This document shows, one piece after another, positions 33,720-43,214 of a stretch of DNA of 64,000 bases (positions within the stretch are counted from its first letter, which is position 1; each line of letters starts with the position of its first letter). The stretch is from Sulfurimonas lithotrophica. GTDB lineage: Bacteria > Campylobacterota > Campylobacteria > Campylobacterales > Sulfurimonadaceae. Position numbers and translations under genes: made by a program. The stretch is from contig NZ_CP043617.1 in the NCBI RefSeq assembly GCF_009258225.1, positions 310,001-374,000 on the forward strand, read 5' to 3'. Under the pieces are notes generated by a model that had not been told where the DNA came from, ran no database searches, and saw nothing but the letters and a program-made list of their open reading frames with translations.

Positions 33720-34730
33720 ATGGATAGATTAGTAGAGATTGAAAAGTTTGATACCGAAGAACAAAGTGAGTTAAGCCTTCGTCCTGATGCATGGAATGAA
33801 TATATAGGTCAGGATAAAATCAAAAAAAATCTTGACGTTTTTATAAAAGCTAGTAAAAAACGCTCAGAGGCACTTGACCATGTTCTTTTTTTCGGACCTC
33901 CGGGACTCGGAAAAACTACTCTGGCTTTAATCATAGCAAACGAGATGGAATCAAATATAAAAGTAACGGCAGCTCCCATGATAGAAAAAAGCGGAGATTT
34001 AGCTGCGATTTTAACAAATTTGGAAGAGGGCGATATCCTTTTTATAGATGAGATCCATCGTTTATCACCTGCAGTTGAAGAGATACTTTACTCATCTATG
34101 GAAGATTTTCGCATAGATATAATTATAGGAAGCGGTCCCGCTGCACAAACCGTAAAAATAGACTTGCCAAGATTTACTTTAATAGGTGCTACTACACGTG
34201 CCGGTATGCTCTCAAACCCGCTTCGCGATAGGTTTGGAATGAATTTTCGTCTGCAGTTTTACAACAACGAAGAGTTGGCAAAAATAATCTCTCAAGCTTC
34301 AAAAAAACTAGATCGTGAGATTATACACGAAGCAGCAATAGAGATAGCAAAAAGAAGTAGGGGCACTCCACGTATAGCATTGCGACTCTTAAAACGTGTC
34401 AGAGATTTTGCAGATGTTGCTGATGAATTAAATATAGGGCATCATAGAACAAAGTTTGCTTTAGATGAACTTGGAATTAACTCTTATGGATTTGACGAGA
34501 TGGATTTAAAGCTTTTAAAACTTCTTGTAGATGCAAGGGGAAAGCCTATGGGACTTAGTACAATTGCGGCAAGTTTGAGTGAGGATGAAGGTACGGTTGA
34601 AGATGTATTGGAACCATATCTTTTGGCAAACGGATTTTTAGAACGCACGGCGAAAGGGCGTAAAGCCACAAGAGCCACTTATGATGTTTTAAATATGGAC
34701 TGGGTAAGCGAAGAAGGAACTTTATTTTGA
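33720..34730 (+). CDS. ruvB: Holliday junction branch migration helicase RuvB
   Basis: RuvB is the AAA+ motor of RuvABC branch migration. In 336 residues it shows [18 protein letters not shown], Walker [15 protein letters not shown], Walker [10 protein letters not shown], sensor [20 protein letters not shown], and a C-terminal winged helix. The start codon directly follows the stop of the lipoprotein gene. The end overlaps the next gene by 4 bases. Confidence 0.98.
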   Translation: MDRLVEIEKFDTEEQSELSLRPDAWNEYIGQDKIKKNLDVFIKASKKRSEALDHVLFFGPPGLGKTTLALIIANEMESNIKVTAAPMIEKSGDLAAILTNLEEGDILFIDEIHRLSPAVEEILYSSMEDFRIDIIIGSGPAAQTVKIDLPRFTLIGATTRAGMLSNPLRDRFGMNFRLQFYNNEELAKIISQASKKLDREIIHEAAIEIAKRSRGTPRIALRLLKRVRDFADVADELNIGHHRTKFALDELGINSYGFDEMDLKLLKLLVDARGKPMGLSTIAASLSEDEGTVEDVLEPYLLANGFLERTAKGRKATRATYDVLNMDWVSEEGTLF

Positions 34731-35767
34731 AACCACAATATTTTGTAGCTATATTATTTGCTACATCGCTTTATTGGATGTATCTTTTGTATGCACCTTT
34801 TTTACTGAGCATCACGATAGCTGCACTTTTAGCAATTTCAACTTCAAATATTCAAGATTTTTTTGAAAATAAAACAGGTTCCAAGTTTAGTGCTGCATTG
34901 ATTTCTAGTATATTACTTGGCGTATTGTTTTTTGTTCCCCTTGGATACTTTTTGGCTACTCTTACTATAAAGTTAAATACACTTGATCAAATTAGCGTAA
35001 AAAATCTTGAGAGTTTTATTTTAAATTTTATGAATACCCCGCCTCCGTATTTAGAGTTTTTACAACCGTATATACAAGAAACGATAAGCGATATAGACGT
35101 AAAAGGTATAACGTCTAAGACTATCTCTTTTGCAGGCAGTATCGGTGCTTTCTCCGCAAGCTTTTTGAAAAATGCTTTTTTAGTGATTGTTTTTTATTTT
35201 TTTGCTCAATATAACGGTGAAACTATAGTGGAGTATTTAAAAAGAGTTGTACAAGTATCGGTCGAGGAAGCAAATACCCTCACAAAAGAACTCTCTTCTG
35301 TTATGAGTGTTGTGTTTTATTCTATTATTATCAATGCCATGTTTCAAGGAGTTCTTTTTGGTGTAGCTATATCCTTTTTTGGATATGATGGAATTTTATT
35401 TGGGATAATGTACGGATTTGCTTCTCTTATTCCGGTAGTCGGCGGGACACTTATGTGGTTTCCGTTTATGATGTATGAATTTTATTTGGGAAATAATTTT
35501 AATGCTTTTTTTATAGCTCTTTATTCAATTATTATGATATCTATAATTGCAGATACGTTTATAAAACCGATAATTATAAAAGAGATAAATAACCGTCTTT
35601 TAAAAGAAGACGATACTAAGTTAAATGAGCTTGTTATTTTCTTTGCAATAATCGCAGGTCTTGCGACTTTTGGGTTTTGGGGTATGATTTTAGGACCTGC
35701 AATTACGGCATTTTTTCTAACTATTCTTAAAATCTTTGAGGCACGTACGGCTGATTGTGCCACTTAG
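34727..35767 (+). CDS. AI-2E family (PerM/YdiK-like) membrane transporter
   Basis: The protein has 346 residues with about seven or eight membrane helices in the AI-2E exporter family pattern; conserved stretches include [20 protein letters not shown] and [15 protein letters not shown]. It starts with TTG overlapping the ruvB stop. Members have been linked to export of autoinducer-2 or to Na+/H+ exchange, but most are uncharacterised. Its stop codon lies in the left arm of an inverted repeat (35760-35769 with 35819-35828). Confidence 0.85.
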   Translation: MKPQYFVAILFATSLYWMYLLYAPFLLSITIAALLAISTSNIQDFFENKTGSKFSAALISSILLGVLFFVPLGYFLATLTIKLNTLDQISVKNLESFILNFMNTPPPYLEFLQPYIQETISDIDVKGITSKTISFAGSIGAFSASFLKNAFLVIVFYFFAQYNGETIVEYLKRVVQVSVEEANTLTKELSSVMSVVFYSIIINAMFQGVLFGVAISFFGYDGILFGIMYGFASLIPVVGGTLMWFPFMMYEFYLGNNFNAFFIALYSIIMISIIADTFIKPIIIKEINNRLLKEDDTKLNELVIFFAIIAGLATFGFWGMILGPAITAFFLTILKIFEARTADCAT

Positions 35768-36015
35768 TCCAGCGCATGGAATATATTTCGTAGAAATATG
35801 TTCACGGGAGCTGAAATAGACTAAGTGGTATTCGGATAAGAATATTGAAGATTCCCTTTTAATATACTCACGGGAGCTTGTAAAAGTTAAGGGGTATTCG
35901 GCCAACCAAGTGAATGAAAGCAAAGACAAAACACCTAAAGGTGTACATCTAAGTCTTCTTATAAGCTCCCGTGAGCATTTTATTTAAAATGCTCCATACG
36001 CTTATTACTTAGATG
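35760..36015. repeat. Nested inverted repeats and a 66-base tandem repeat
   Basis: The 237-base gap between two convergent genes contains several matched pairs. CCACTTAGTC (35760) pairs with GACTAAGTGG (35819). TCACGGGAGCT occurs at 35802 and 35868 and GGTATTCGG at 35827 and 35893, both 66 bases apart. CTCACGGGAGCTT (35867) has its inverse AAGCTCCCGTGAG at 35963. CATCTAAGT (35945) pairs with ACTTAGATG (36007). The outermost arms reach into both flanking genes and include or touch their stop codons. Confidence 0.65.
35973..35994. terminator. Hairpin next to the acyltransferase gene end
   Basis: GAGCATTTT and AAAATGCTC form a perfect 9-base stem with an ATTT loop, 11 bases from the end of the minus-strand acyltransferase gene. 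There is no T-run on either side. Confidence 0.55.
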
Positions 36016-36892
36016 CATAAATTTCCGGATAATCCGTTTTAAAGCGTCTGTGAATCCAAAACCAAAACTTAGGTTCTTTCTCTATCAAAGAGCCTAACCA
36101 GTCGGCTTGAGCTTGAGTTGCTTTTTGAATATCGGCTGATTCATCATCTGTTTTTTCTACTTTTATCTCATCAAAAAGCATCAGTGTATAATTTTCTTCA
36201 TCATCCGTTCTTATAGTTACAGGAATAATTGCGGCATTAAATTTTCTAGCTAAATATGCAGGAGTTGGAGTTTGTGAGATTTTTTTACCCATAAAGTCAA
36301 CTTCAACACCCTCTCTTTTATTTAGGTTAGTATCTATTAAAATACCACTGCCTTTTTTCTCTTTTATGTATCTAATAAGCGGTTTAATAACTTTTGATTT
36401 TTCAAGATTTATATTTCCAAATTTTGCACGACCTTCCAGTAACCACTCTTGCATTGTCGGATTTTTCATCTTCCTATAAACTGCTACGATAGGCTCTATA
36501 AAAGCTCCTATACTAGCCCCGCCTAACTCCCAAGAAGAGTAATGAGTAGTTACATATATAACGGCACGTCCTTCTTTATGAACTTTTTCTACGGCTTCTA
36601 TATTTTGTATTTTAACTATTTTTGAGAGCTCGTCTTTTGACATATGTCTTAGTTCCATTACATGATGAAAGTTCAGTAGTAGGTTTTTAAAACTGTATTT
36701 TGTAATCTCTGTTTTTTCTTGCTCTGAGAGTTTGTTTGAAAAAATAAAATTCAAGTTATCAAAAGATACTTTTCTGTATCTTGAAGATATATAATATCCC
36801 AGAGTTCCAAGAGATGTAAAAAACCATTTTCTAACTTTTCTCGGAAAAAGCATTAAAAAACTCTCAAATACTAAAAAAATTTTATAACCCAT
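36005..36892 (-). CDS. Lipid A biosynthesis acyltransferase (LpxL/HtrB family)
   Basis: The enzyme adds a secondary acyl chain to lipid A at the inner membrane. The 295-residue protein has an N-terminal membrane-associated segment and the catalytic H-x4-E motif THYSSWELGG (His117, Glu122), followed by VYRKMKNPTMQEWLLEGR and the GILIDTNLNKREGVEVDFMG block, all usual in this family. Which acyl position it uses cannot be said. Its end lies in a repeat-rich gap. Confidence 0.92.
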   Translation of the reverse strand: MGYKIFLVFESFLMLFPRKVRKWFFTSLGTLGYYISSRYRKVSFDNLNFIFSNKLSEQEKTEITKYSFKNLLLNFHHVMELRHMSKDELSKIVKIQNIEAVEKVHKEGRAVIYVTTHYSSWELGGASIGAFIEPIVAVYRKMKNPTMQEWLLEGRAKFGNINLEKSKVIKPLIRYIKEKKGSGILIDTNLNKREGVEVDFMGKKISQTPTPAYLARKFNAAIIPVTIRTDDEENYTLMLFDEIKVEKTDDESADIQKATQAQADWLGSLIEKEPKFWFWIHRRFKTDYPEIYASK

Positions 36893-36983
36893 ACGCTAAA
36901 AACCTATTTTTTAATCGAATTATATCATTAAAACTGTTGTCAGTAGCTTTTTTTAATACCATTTTGCTATACTTCCAAGTATA

Positions 36984-36989
36984 TATAAT
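36984..36989 (+). promoter_or_regulatory. Candidate -10 box TATAAT before the PDC-sensor gene
   Basis: This is an exact TATAAT 20 bases before the ATG, with an AGGG ribosome binding site in between. No -35 is evident. Confidence 0.45.
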
Positions 36990-37008
36990 ATACAGGGATT
37001 AAAGTATC

Positions 37009-37917
37009 ATGGTTGCATCTGATATTCAAAATTTTTCAGAAGGTAGAACAAAAGCAAGAGCTTATTTTTGTTACCTTTTTTCCAAAAATATTCCAAATCG
37101 TTTGCCTTCGCTGAGTGTAGATATGATAATGCCCCGCCTTTTAAAAATAAAGGCAGATTTGGGTATAACAGAGGGTGTTTACCTACTTGACTATAAGGGT
37201 GTTCAAGTTACACCTACTTTTACTAAAAAAGAACAAATAGATGAGGATATTGGTTTAATCAGAGCTGATCGTGCATATTATTATCGTGCAGTCAGAGAGG
37301 CACGTTGTACTATTACCGACCCTTATCCGTCTTTAATAACGGGTGATTTGTGTATAACCGCATCTCAACCAATATATGATGAAAACGGTGATTTAAAATA
37401 TGTAGCATGTTTAGATATGTCTTTGGATGAGGTTTTGAAAATATCTCAACAAAACTCTAATGACATATTTTTTGCAAAATTATTTAAATATTCATACGGA
37501 ACATTTGCTTTTGCTCTTATTGCAATATCTATGTTACTTTTTTTTAAAGGTTTGACAAGTTTCTTTATTCATGAGATTACACCTTTTCACTTTAAAATAA
37601 AAGATGTTTTTGAAGCCACTATTCTTTTAACTTTGGCACTGGCGATATTTGATCTTGCCAAAACTATTATTGAAGAAGAAGTTTTAGGACGTATAAAAGA
37701 TACATCCACTTCAGGTACTCATAAAACAATGGTTAAATTTATAGGTTCGATTATTATCGCTTTATCGATTGAAGCATTGATGCTTGTATTTAAGTTTGCC
37801 ATAACAGATCCAAGTCAGCTTTTATACTCGGTATATATAGTCGGCGGAGTTGGAATATTATTATTTGGTCTGGCATTTTATATTAAATTTACAAAAGATA
37901 AAGAGACTCTTATATGA
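37009..37917 (+). CDS. PDC/Cache sensor domain membrane protein
   Basis: The protein has 302 residues. Residues 1-150 resemble a PDC/Cache ligand-binding fold (EGVYLLDYKGVQVTPTF, RAYYYRAVREARCTITDPYP, ITASQPIYDENGDLKYVACL). Four membrane helices follow (about 163-185, 203-222, 240-262 and 268-290). Unusually, no N-terminal membrane helix precedes the sensor part and no kinase, chemotaxis or GGDEF output is attached, so signalling would need a partner. The end overlaps hisH by 4 bases. Confidence 0.75.
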   Translation: MVASDIQNFSEGRTKARAYFCYLFSKNIPNRLPSLSVDMIMPRLLKIKADLGITEGVYLLDYKGVQVTPTFTKKEQIDEDIGLIRADRAYYYRAVREARCTITDPYPSLITGDLCITASQPIYDENGDLKYVACLDMSLDEVLKISQQNSNDIFFAKLFKYSYGTFAFALIAISMLLFFKGLTSFFIHEITPFHFKIKDVFEATILLTLALAIFDLAKTIIEEEVLGRIKDTSTSGTHKTMVKFIGSIIIALSIEALMLVFKFAITDPSQLLYSVYIVGGVGILLFGLAFYIKFTKDKETLI

Positions 37918-38534
37918 AACAAAATATAGCTATAGTTGATTATAATATGGGAAATTTGGCAAGTGTTCAAAATGCACTGAGTAAATTAGGACAAAGAAGT
38001 GTAATTGAGAGCGATCCTGAAAAATTTTTAGAGTATGATAAGTTAATACTTCCGGGTGTAGGTGCTTTTGGCGATGCAATGGAGCATTTACATGAACGTA
38101 ATATGATAGATGCAATTAAAGCATATGCCAAAAGCGGAAAATATATGTTTGGCATCTGTTTAGGGATGCAACTTCTTTTTGAATCGTCTCAGGAATTTGG
38201 AAGCAATGAGGGCTTAGGACTTATAAAGGGGCAGGTAGAAGCTTTTAATACTAAAAAGTTTAGCGAACCTTTAAAAGTACCTCACATGGGATGGAACAGA
38301 ATGTTTACAAAAGAACACCCTCTTTTTAACGGTTTGGATGACAACCACTATTTATATTTTGTTCATTCATTCCATGCAGTATGCGATAATGAAGATGATA
38401 TTATAGGTCGTACTGTATATGGTTATGAGTTTACATCTAGTGTGGCAAAGGACAATGTACTGGGGATTCAGCCACACCCTGAAAAAAGCCATAATAATGG
38501 TTTAAAAATACTAGAGAATTTCATTAATTTGTAA
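37914..38534 (+). CDS. hisH: Imidazole glycerol phosphate synthase, glutaminase subunit
   Basis: HisH releases ammonia from glutamine for HisF in histidine synthesis. In 206 residues the class I amidotransferase nucleophile Cys82 is in GICLGMQLLFE, the oxyanion region in ILPGVGAFGDAM and the His/Glu pair in GIQPHPEKS. hisA follows after a structured gap; hisF is not in this window. Confidence 0.97.
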   Translation: MKQNIAIVDYNMGNLASVQNALSKLGQRSVIESDPEKFLEYDKLILPGVGAFGDAMEHLHERNMIDAIKAYAKSGKYMFGICLGMQLLFESSQEFGSNEGLGLIKGQVEAFNTKKFSEPLKVPHMGWNRMFTKEHPLFNGLDDNHYLYFVHSFHAVCDNEDDIIGRTVYGYEFTSSVAKDNVLGIQPHPEKSHNNGLKILENFINL

Positions 38535-38590
38535 CGCTATCGGAAGTAAATTCCTATTAGCTACGTTAACACTGGATTCACTTCGGCAGT

Positions 38591-38612
38591 GAGCCCTCGC
38601 CACTAGTGGCTC
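38591..38612 (+). promoter_or_regulatory. Hairpin/palindrome between hisH and hisA
   Basis: The 12-base palindrome GCCACTAGTGGC (38599-38610) overlaps a second pairing, GAGCC with GGCTC (38591 and 38608). Directly before it TCACT/AGTGA can pair around TCGGC. The 108-base gap is thus highly structured, although the genes appear to be in one operon. An attenuator, a processing site or an intergenic repeat are all possible. Confidence 0.5.
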
Positions 38613-38642
38613 TAAAAAAGATACTTAAAGGACAAAACAGAT

Positions 38643-39353
38643 ATGACACTTTACCCGGCAATAGATTTAAAAGATGGAAAAGCAGTTCGCCTTACAAAAG
38701 GTTTGATGGATAGTGCAAAAATATACTCAAACGAGCCGTATGAGCTTGTAAAAAAATTTGAAGATATGGGTGCCGAGTGGGTGCATTTAGTTGATTTAAA
38801 CGGAGCATTTGCAGGTGAGCCTAAAAATTTAGAACAGATTATTAAAATTCGTCAAAACTGTAATGTAAAACTTGAACTTGGCGGCGGTATCCGTGACGAA
38901 GCCACAATTCAAAAGATGTTAGAAATAGGAATAGACAGAGTTATACTGGGTTCAATCGCAGTTAAAGACTCACAATTTGTAAAGGATATGGCGGCAAAAT
39001 ATCCGATAGCAGTAGGTATAGATGCAATAGACGGTTATGTAGCGGTTGAAGGTTGGGGTGAAGTGAGTGAGATGAAGGCAACTGATTTGGCACGTGAGTT
39101 TGCAAATGCTGGTGTTGAGGCAATTATATGTACAGATGTTGGAAAAGACGGTACTTTAAGCGGTGTAAATGTTAAGTTTACCGTCGATATTGCCGATGCT
39201 AGTGGTGTGAGTACTATTGCAAGCGGCGGTGTTAAAGATGAAAGCGATATAAGGGCACTGATAGATACCAATAAAGTAGATGGTGTTATAATAGGAAAAG
39301 CTTATTATGAGGGTACATTAGACTTGCCAAAGATGTTTAAACTGCTTGATTAA
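38643..39353 (+). CDS. hisA: ProFAR isomerase
   Basis: HisA isomerises the ProFAR aminoaldose in step four of histidine synthesis. The 236-residue half-barrel repeat protein starts [20 protein letters not shown], with catalytic Asp8, and has [19 protein letters not shown]-like [11 protein letters not shown] and the phosphate loops [18 protein letters not shown] precedes the start. Confidence 0.97.
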   Translation: MTLYPAIDLKDGKAVRLTKGLMDSAKIYSNEPYELVKKFEDMGAEWVHLVDLNGAFAGEPKNLEQIIKIRQNCNVKLELGGGIRDEATIQKMLEIGIDRVILGSIAVKDSQFVKDMAAKYPIAVGIDAIDGYVAVEGWGEVSEMKATDLAREFANAGVEAIICTDVGKDGTLSGVNVKFTVDIADASGVSTIASGGVKDESDIRALIDTNKVDGVIIGKAYYEGTLDLPKMFKLLD

Positions 39354-39367
39354 TAGAAAAAAAATAA

Positions 39368-39398
39368 AAAATTTGTTATCATACAGATAATAAATTTT
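39368..39398 (+). terminator. AT-rich hairpin after hisA
   Basis: AAAATTTGTTATC and GATAATAAATTTT form a 13-base stem (one G-T) with an ATACA loop. It follows the hisA stop by 14 bases and precedes cheY. It is not followed by a T-run, so termination is likely but not certain. Confidence 0.55.
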
Positions 39399-39428
39399 GC
39401 AAAATATATATAAAAAAAAGGATTTTAG

Positions 39429-39803
39429 TTGAAAATACTTGTTGTTGATGACAGCTCTACAATGCGTCGTATTATTAAAAACACTTTAGCTAGACTTGGA
39501 TACAAAGATGTTTTAGAAGGTGGTGACGGTGTTGAGGGTTGGGACGCTATGAATGATAATCCGGATGTTGAAATGTTAATTACCGACTGGAATATGCCGG
39601 AAATGAATGGTCTTGAACTTGTAAAAAAAGTTCGTGCGGACGAGCGTTTTGTAGATTTGCCTATAATTATGGTTACAACAGAGGGTGGTAAAGCCGAAGT
39701 TATCACTGCACTAAAAGCCGGTGTTAATAACTATATTGTAAAACCATTCACACCACAGGTTTTAAAAGAAAAACTTGCAGCAGTAATGGGTGTATCTGAT
39801 TAA
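39429..39803 (+). CDS. cheY: Chemotaxis response regulator CheY
   Basis: CheY-P binds the flagellar switch and changes rotation. The 124-residue single receiver domain has Asp7-Asp8, phosphoacceptor Asp53 in ITDWNMPEMNG, the Thr of MVTTEG and the Lys of YIVKPF. The start is TTG with AAAAGGA 5 bases upstream. The cheY-prmA-ftsH-psd-like order is as I recall it in Campylobacter jejuni, where this cheY is the chemotaxis one. Confidence 0.95.
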   Translation: MKILVVDDSSTMRRIIKNTLARLGYKDVLEGGDGVEGWDAMNDNPDVEMLITDWNMPEMNGLELVKKVRADERFVDLPIIMVTTEGGKAEVITALKAGVNNYIVKPFTPQVLKEKLAAVMGVSD

Positions 39804-40636
39804 TGCAAGAGAGCTATTATGAGCTCACGATATCCGTATCTTCTCATCATGAACTTTTTTCTGACTTTTTAGCCGATACCATTCCCGTCGGCTTTGAAGA
39901 GACGGAAAATGGTTTTATAGTTAGAAGCGAAGATGACCTTCAAACTATAGCTTGGGGAGTTGAACAGTTTGCTCAAGCGTTATCAAAAGCATTATCGTTA
40001 AATATAGAATGTGAATGTAAACAACAAAAACTAAAAGCAAGTGATTGGGTAAAAGAGTATCAACAAAGTATAAAACCTATAGAGATAGATAAGTTTTATA
40101 TACATCCGACATGGGATGAGCCTAGCACCGAGCATATAAATATAGAGATTGATCCTGCTTTAGCTTTTGGAACAGGGCATCACCCTACAACAGCTTCATC
40201 TCTTCGTGCAATATCAAAGTATGTAAAAGAGAATGACAGAGTTATAGATGTAGGTAGCGGAAGCGGAATATTAGGTGTTGGAGCCATTAAGCTTGGAGCG
40301 AGTGTAGATGCATGTGATACCGATCCCGTATCGGTTGAAAATACCTTGGAAAATGCAAAATTAAACGGTGTAGAGTTTAATAGAGTTTGGGAAGGTTCGT
40401 GTTCACTTGCAAACGACCAATATGATGTTGTCGTAGCAAATATTGTTGCGGATGTTTTGACTTTTATAGCAAAAGATTTAAAAGCAGCCTTAAAAGATTC
40501 AGGTGTATTAATACTATCAGGTATTTTAGATAAATATGAAGATAAAGTTATAAAATATTATAAAGATATGAAAGTAGTTCAAAGAATAGCCCAAGAAGAG
40601 TGGGTAACAATAGTTTTACAAAAGGAAAATGCATAG
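39803..40636 (+). CDS. prmA: Ribosomal protein L11 methyltransferase
   Basis: PrmA trimethylates ribosomal protein L11 with SAM. In 277 residues the SAM-binding motif is VIDVGSGSGILGVGAIKLG, preceded by DPALAFGTGHHPTT and followed by VVANIVADVL, all typical. The start overlaps the cheY stop by one base. ftsH starts directly at its end. Confidence 0.95.
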   Translation: MQESYYELTISVSSHHELFSDFLADTIPVGFEETENGFIVRSEDDLQTIAWGVEQFAQALSKALSLNIECECKQQKLKASDWVKEYQQSIKPIEIDKFYIHPTWDEPSTEHINIEIDPALAFGTGHHPTTASSLRAISKYVKENDRVIDVGSGSGILGVGAIKLGASVDACDTDPVSVENTLENAKLNGVEFNRVWEGSCSLANDQYDVVVANIVADVLTFIAKDLKAALKDSGVLILSGILDKYEDKVIKYYKDMKVVQRIAQEEWVTIVLQKENA

Positions 40637-42601
40637 ATGCAAAATAATAAAAAGAGTCCAAAAAATAATCCGAATAATTTTTTTAATCAAAATCCATTAA
40701 TAACTTTTGCAATATTCTCTGTTGTAGTTATTTTACTGTTTAAAGCGTTGGTAGGTGAAAACAGTTCTATGGAGGGACAAACCGGTTCAAAAAGAACCCA
40801 ACAGGTTTCATACTCTGAATTTAAAGAGTTGGTATCAAATAAAACATTAAACAAGGTTGAGATAGGACAGACTTTTATAAGAGCTAAATCAACCGACGGT
40901 ACACTTTATACAACCAGAATCGTAAAAGGTGATACGGAATTAGTAAAAGAACTTGATAAACAAGGTATAGATTACAGCGGATTTAGTGAAACAAACTGGT
41001 TTACGGAGATGTTTGGATGGTTATTTCCGTTTTTAATCATTATGGCACTGTGGATGTTTTTTGCAGGACGTATGCAAAAAAGTATGGGTAACGGTATCCT
41101 TGGTATGGGTGGAAGTAAAAATATGGTTAATTCCGAAAAGCCTAAAACCAAGTTTGACGACGTAGCAGGAGTCGAAGAAGCTAAAGAGGAAGTTCAAGAG
41201 ATTGTTGACTTTTTAAAGCATCCTGGGCGTTACGTTGAGATTGGTGCAAAAATCCCTAAAGGTGTCCTTTTAGTCGGTAGTCCCGGTACAGGTAAGACAC
41301 TTTTGGCTAAAGCAGTAGCAGGTGAAGCAGATGTACCTTTTTTCTCGGTAACGGGTTCTAGTTTTATAGAGATGTTCGTAGGTGTCGGTGCTGCACGTGT
41401 TAGAGACTTATTTGAACAAGCAAAAAAAGACAGCCCTAGTATTATATTTATCGATGAGATAGATGCTATCGGTAAAAGTCGTGCTGCAGGCGGTATGATG
41501 GGTGGAAACGATGAACGTGAACAAACTCTGAATCAGCTTTTGTCTGAGATGGACGGTTTTGGTACGGATACTCCGGTTATAATTTTGGCAGCTACCAATA
41601 GACCGGAGACACTTGACCAAGCACTTATGAGACCTGGTCGTTTTGATAGACAAGTTTTAGTTGACAAACCTGATTTTGAAGGTCGTATCAAAATACTAAA
41701 AGTTCACACAAAGGGTGTGAAGATGGATGATGATGTTGAGCTTGAAGAAGTCGCACGTTTAACTGCAGGTTTGGCAGGAGCAGACTTGGCTAATGTTGTA
41801 AACGAAGCCGCACTACTAGCGGGTCGTAAAAACCAAAAAACAGTTAAACAACAAGATTTATTTGAATCGGTTGAGCGTGCACTTGCAGGTTTAGCTAAAA
41901 AATCACGCCGAATAAACCCTAAAGAGAAAAAAATAGTAGCATACCATGAAAGTGGTCATGCCCTACTTGCAGAGACTACAAAGGGTGCTAAACAAGTATC
42001 TAAAGTCTCTATTGTACCTCGCGGTTTAGCAGCTCTTGGTTATACACTTAATAAACCTGAAGAAGATAAGTTTATGATGCAAAGACATGAACTTTGGGCT
42101 GAAGTAGATGTGTTATTAGGCGGTCGTGCAGCGGAGCAGGTTTTTATAGGTGAGATATCAACCGGTGCCGGAAACGATTTAGAACGTGCAACCGATATTA
42201 TTAAATCTATGGTTCAAACTTACGGTATGACTGATGTAGCAGGACTTATGGTTATGGAAAAATCGCGTCAGTCATTTTTAGGTCCACAAGGTGGCAGTAG
42301 TCGTGAGTACAGTGATAAACTAGCTCAAGATGCAGATGAGTTTATAAAAGCATCTCTGGATGAGCATTATAAAGCAGTAGTAGCTAGGCTTGAAGAGTAT
42401 CGCGGTGCTATTGAAGATATGGTTAAACTTCTTTATAAAAAAGAAAACATTACAGGTGAAGAGGTTAGAAATATAATACTTGACTTTGAAAAAGAAAACG
42501 GTATTGAATCAAAAGTTCAAGAGCATATCAATGAGATAGAAGATGAACTTAAAGAAGACGCTTCTATGAGTGAAAAAGAAAGTAAAGTCGATGAACAATA
42601 A
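40637..42601 (+). CDS. ftsH: ATP-dependent zinc metalloprotease FtsH
   Basis: FtsH is a membrane AAA+ protease that degrades unassembled membrane proteins and regulatory proteins. In 654 residues there are two membrane helices (about 19-36 and 119-138), Walker [15 protein letters not shown], Walker [12 protein letters not shown], the arginine finger region and the zinc site HESGHALL, followed by the [13 protein letters not shown] block. The N-terminus is cytoplasmic and Asn-rich (about 1-18). Its last 11 bases overlap the next gene. Confidence 0.97.
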   Translation: MQNNKKSPKNNPNNFFNQNPLITFAIFSVVVILLFKALVGENSSMEGQTGSKRTQQVSYSEFKELVSNKTLNKVEIGQTFIRAKSTDGTLYTTRIVKGDTELVKELDKQGIDYSGFSETNWFTEMFGWLFPFLIIMALWMFFAGRMQKSMGNGILGMGGSKNMVNSEKPKTKFDDVAGVEEAKEEVQEIVDFLKHPGRYVEIGAKIPKGVLLVGSPGTGKTLLAKAVAGEADVPFFSVTGSSFIEMFVGVGAARVRDLFEQAKKDSPSIIFIDEIDAIGKSRAAGGMMGGNDEREQTLNQLLSEMDGFGTDTPVIILAATNRPETLDQALMRPGRFDRQVLVDKPDFEGRIKILKVHTKGVKMDDDVELEEVARLTAGLAGADLANVVNEAALLAGRKNQKTVKQQDLFESVERALAGLAKKSRRINPKEKKIVAYHESGHALLAETTKGAKQVSKVSIVPRGLAALGYTLNKPEEDKFMMQRHELWAEVDVLLGGRAAEQVFIGEISTGAGNDLERATDIIKSMVQTYGMTDVAGLMVMEKSRQSFLGPQGGSSREYSDKLAQDADEFIKASLDEHYKAVVARLEEYRGAIEDMVKLLYKKENITGEEVRNIILDFEKENGIESKVQEHINEIEDELKEDASMSEKESKVDEQ

Positions 42602-43214
42602 TCTATTTCCGATTTCTAAAGAGGGTTGGAGTTATATTGGATATTCAGTAGCACTGTTTTTAGTGCTTGGTTTTTTTGATTTAGAATTTTTGCAGTTTTT
42701 TTCTTTTTTATTAATTTTATTTTTTCTTTACGTATTTAGAAATCCCGAACGAGAGATGCCTGCATTTGAAAAGGGCGGTGTTGTCAGCCCAGTAGATGGT
42801 AGAGTGACAGATATACACGAAGATACAAAAACTACGCAAATTACCCTAGAGAGTAACTATCTCGACGTATCCGTACTTAGAGTTCCTATAGGGTCTGTAA
42901 TATCAGAGATAAAAGAACAAAAAGGTGCATCTCTATCTAAAAACTCTTTAAAATCAAAGTTTTTAAACGAGCAATTAAACATCTCATTTGAAGATTCCCA
43001 AAAAAGAGTAGTTAATGTGTCTCATGTCGTAAATTTAAATTTTTTAGGTGTCTTACATTATTTAATAAACTCTCAAAAAGTAATTCAGGGTTCTCGTTAC
43101 GGTGTAATGTTAAAAGGTACTACTGTAGTTTCAATACCAAAGAATTCAAAAGTGAATGTCCAAATCGGTAGTGAAATAAAAGCTTGCGAGAGTGTTATAG
43201 CTTATCTTTCTTAG
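42591..43214 (+). CDS. Phosphatidylserine decarboxylase-related membrane protein
   Basis: The ATG used gives 207 residues beginning [13 protein letters not shown]; an ATG 21 bases earlier is possible. Two hydrophobic helices (about 15-50) precede a Psd-like beta domain with NPEREMP, VVSPVDGRVTDI and a C-terminal GSEIKACESVIAYL. At the place of the pyruvoyl-forming Gly-Ser (as in FGS) the sequence is RYGVMLKGTTVVSIP, so Thr replaces Ser and self-processing is doubtful. The position after ftsH matches the psd-related gene I recall in Campylobacter. True Psd activity is uncertain. Confidence 0.8.
   Translation: MNNNLFPISKEGWSYIGYSVALFLVLGFFDLEFLQFFSFLLILFFLYVFRNPEREMPAFEKGGVVSPVDGRVTDIHEDTKTTQITLESNYLDVSVLRVPIGSVISEIKEQKGASLSKNSLKSKFLNEQLNISFEDSQKRVVNVSHVVNLNFLGVLHYLINSQKVIQGSRYGVMLKGTTVVSIPKNSKVNVQIGSEIKACESVIAYLS

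Noticed and set aside
35802-35901. CRISPR-like pair of repeats
   Set aside because: Only two degenerate copies, 66 bases apart, without regular spacers, leader or cas genes nearby.
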